This document shows positions 5,690 to 7,524 of a stretch of DNA of 7,524 bases, piece after piece. The DNA comes from Kiloniellales bacterium (lineage in GTDB: Bacteria > Pseudomonadota > Alphaproteobacteria > Kiloniellales > JAKSDN01). The notes under the pieces are model-generated. The model ran no database searches and was not told the origin of the DNA. It saw only the letters and a list, made by a program, of their open reading frames with translations. The DNA lies in the NCBI GenBank assembly GCA_022360075.1, contig JAKSDN010000841.1, positions 1-7,524 of the forward strand, read 5' to 3'. The translations under genes and the position numbers were made by a program. Numbering within the stretch: the stretch's first letter is position 1; every line of letters begins with the position of its first letter.

Positions 5690-7524
5690 GTGAGCGAAAA
5701 ATTTCCACATGTAATCAACCCGTTAGAAGTTGGACCGGTGACCTTGCGCAACCGCATCATCGTGCCGGCGCACACCACCAACTACGGCGAGAACCACCTG
5801 CCGAGCGACCGACACTTGAACTACCATGTCGCGCGAGCACGCGGAGGTGTCGGCGCGATCATCTTCGAATCGATCCGCGTCACGAAGAACTCGCTCGGCC
5901 GGCCCCAGGCGGTGCAAGGCTTCGACCCGGCCTGCATCGAGCCGTTCCGCAAGATCACCCGCGCCGTCACGGCGGAAGGCGCGCGCATCTTCGGCCAGAT
6001 CATCCATCTGGGCCGGCACATCGAAGGCGACTTCGAGCGCACCGTGTCGTGGAGTGCCTCCGCCCTGCCCTGGTCGTCGTCGGCGCTGCCCCCCAGGCCG
6101 ATGGACGAATACGACATGGCGGAGGTCATCGAGGGTCATGTCAGCACGGCCCGCAACCTCGTCGAGGCCGGCTTCGACGGCATCGAGCTGCAGATGGCCC
6201 ACGGCCACCTGCTGCAGCAGTTCATCTCGCCGCTGTCCAACAAGCGCGAGGACCGGTACGGCGGCAGCCTCGAGAACCGGCTGCGCTTTCCGATCGCCGT
6301 GCTCCAAGCCGTGCGCGGCGCCGTCGGCGGGGACTTCTGTCTCGGCGTGCGGCTCTCGGGCAGCGAGTACATCGAAGGCGGACTGGAGATCGAGGAAGCG
6401 GAGGAAGCGGCGGTCCGGCTCGCCGAGAGCGCCAAGATCGACTTCTTCAACATCAGCCACGCCGCCTACCACGGCAGCTACTCGCTCGCCACGCAGATGG
6501 CCGACATGGCCATGGACCCCCAGCCCTTCCGGAGCCTACCCACCCGCATCCGCGCGCGCCTGCGCGAGGCCGGTTTCACCGCCCCGGTGTTCGCGGTCTG
6601 CCGCTTCACCTCCCTCGAAGAGGCCGACGACGCGATCGCCAAGGGTGTGGCCGACGCCATCGGCATGGCGCGCGCGCACCTGGCCGAGCCCGAGATCGTG
6701 AAAAAAACGCTCGAGGGCCGTGCCGACGAGATCCGGCCCTGCATCGCCTGCAACCAGGGATGCGCCGCGATGCTCGAGCGCAACTTGCCGCTTCGCTGCC
6801 TGGTCAATCCCATGGCCGGCGTCGAGGCAACCTGGGCGCCCCCGTCGGCGGTGAAGACGGCCCAAGCCCGTCAAGTCCTCGTCATCGGCGCCGGTCCCGC
6901 CGGGCTCGAGGCCGCGCGCACGGCGGCGGAGCTCGGCCACCATGTCACCCTCTGGGAAGCCGGCGAGCAGGCGGGCGGCGCCTTGCACTGGACCCGGCAA
7001 ATGCCCAAGCGTACGGCCTTCTCCAAGTTCCTCGACCACCAGATGGCCGCTTTGCGGCGGCTTCGGATCGAGCCGGTCTACGGCCGGAAAGCGGATGCGG
7101 GCGCCATCCGCGACCAGGGCGCGGACCACGTCATACTCGCGACCGGCGCCGACGAGACCCGCCTGGAACTTGCCGGCGGCGGCAGCGTGACGACCGTCAC
7201 CGAAGCCTTGCGCGACCCCGCTGCGCTCGGCGACAGCGTGGCGTTCGTCGAGCTGACCGGCGAGTGGACGGCGCTTTCGGTCATCGAGCACCTGGCGGAT
7301 CTCGGCAAGTCGGTGACCGTGTTCATCGAGCCGGCGGCCTTTGCCTGGCGCACGACCATCTATTCGACACTGGCCAACACGAAGCGACTGCGCGAACGCG
7401 GCGTGCGCCTGCGCCCCCTGCATCGTGTGCTGGCGTGGGACGGGCAGGCCGTGACCGTCGAGGATCTCTCCTCCGGCGAGCAAGAGGTCCGTCAAGGCTT
7501 TAGCGGCCTCGTCGCGGCGACGCA
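5690..7524 (+). CDS. Old Yellow Enzyme-type iron-sulfur flavoenzyme, TMADH/2,4-dienoyl-CoA reductase-like (3' end cut by window)
   Basis: Predicted FMN, 4Fe-4S and FAD/NAD(P) oxidoreductase; 611 codons are present and relatives run to about 650-690 residues. The TIM barrel (about 8-340) shows NRIIVPAHTTNYG (21-33), GQIIHLGR (102-109), IELQMAHGHLLQQF (165-178), SPLSNKREDRYGGSLENR (180-197) and NISHAAYHGS with H261. The iron-sulfur motif is C351-x2-C354-x3-C358-x11-C370, the exact spacing I recall for E. coli FadH. Next comes a dinucleotide fold, VLVIGAGPAGLEAA (396-409), with E423 at the end of strand 2, then a second partial Rossmann region. The GTG start is fixed by AGAGGAGG 5 nt upstream. 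FadH places its catalytic Tyr where this protein has H173, so plain dienoyl-CoA reductase activity is doubtful. Amine or N-methyl amino acid dehydrogenase/demethylase relatives (TMADH, DgcA-like) are plausible. Divergent to the regulator and importer, suggesting it acts on the imported compound. Family firm, substrate unknown. Confidence 0.93.
   Translation, partial: MSEKFPHVINPLEVGPVTLRNRIIVPAHTTNYGENHLPSDRHLNYHVARARGGVGAIIFESIRVTKNSLGRPQAVQGFDPACIEPFRKITRAVTAEGARIFGQIIHLGRHIEGDFERTVSWSASALPWSSSALPPRPMDEYDMAEVIEGHVSTARNLVEAGFDGIELQMAHGHLLQQFISPLSNKREDRYGGSLENRLRFPIAVLQAVRGAVGGDFCLGVRLSGSEYIEGGLEIEEAEEAAVRLAESAKIDFFNISHAAYHGSYSLATQMADMAMDPQPFRSLPTRIRARLREAGFTAPVFAVCRFTSLEEADDAIAKGVADAIGMARAHLAEPEIVKKTLEGRADEIRPCIACNQGCAAMLERNLPLRCLVNPMAGVEATWAPPSAVKTAQARQVLVIGAGPAGLEAARTAAELGHHVTLWEAGEQAGGALHWTRQMPKRTAFSKFLDHQMAALRRLRIEPVYGRKADAGAIRDQGADHVILATGADETRLELAGGGSVTTVTEALRDPAALGDSVAFVELTGEWTALSVIEHLADLGKSVTVFIEPAAFAWRTTIYSTLANTKRLRERGVRLRPLHRVLAWDGQAVTVEDLSSGEQEVRQGFSGLVAAT

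Noticed and set aside
6536..7495. Minus-strand frame of 319 codons opposite the flavoenzyme
   Set aside because: Antisense shadow with no recognisable motif or ribosome site.
5647..7503. Long plus-strand frame of 618 codons overlapping the flavoenzyme
   Set aside because: It is the +1-shifted shadow of the flavoenzyme frame: Arg/Pro/Gly-rich, low complexity, no domain, while the frame from 5690 shows barrel, iron-sulfur and dinucleotide motifs throughout.

Overview
The window comes from a high-GC bacterium. Codon use is strongly GC-biased, Shine-Dalgarno sites are good, and the gene families and intergenic palindromes fit an Alphaproteobacterium (Rhizobiales- or Rhodospirillales-like). That placement is an inference from style, not from a marker gene. 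The window is almost fully coding. It holds a five-gene leftward unit and one divergent rightward gene, and the gene at each end is cut by the window edge.

Leftward unit, in transcription order from about 5610 down to 1: a GntR/HutC-type regulator with a UTRA ligand domain (5576-4719); a Tat-signal periplasmic binding protein of the branched-chain amino acid/amide (LivJ/LivK-like) class (4722-3499); a 225-bp gap holding a nested palindrome; permease livH (3273-2401); permease livM (2404-1391); and one long ATPase frame (1394 to beyond 1) in which a LivG-type and a LivF-type nucleotide-binding domain are fused. The regulator/binding-protein, livH/livM and livM/ATPase junctions are all 4-bp start/stop overlaps (ATGA, ATGA, GTGA), so translational coupling is likely. 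Together the genes encode a complete HAAT-family ABC importer with its own regulator.

Rightward: a GTG-started, TMADH/FadH-like iron-sulfur flavoenzyme (5690 to beyond 7524). It has an Old Yellow Enzyme TIM barrel, a four-Cys 4Fe-4S motif and a pyridine-nucleotide-disulphide-oxidoreductase-like C-terminal half. The AT-rich 113-bp gap between the regulator and this enzyme carries two inverted repeats and a perfect TATAAT -10 box on the minus strand. The simplest reading is that the GntR protein controls both directions from there.

Working model (inference): the binding protein and Liv-type transporter import a small compound, and the flavoenzyme begins its oxidation, perhaps by demethylating or deaminating an N-methylated amine or amino acid, or by reducing an enoate. 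The substrate cannot be read from the sequence. The most unusual points are the LivG-LivF fusion with its unequal ABC signature motifs, the 33-bp tandem repeat that forms the regulator's basic tail and also the leader of the binding-protein gene, and a His where FadH has its catalytic Tyr.
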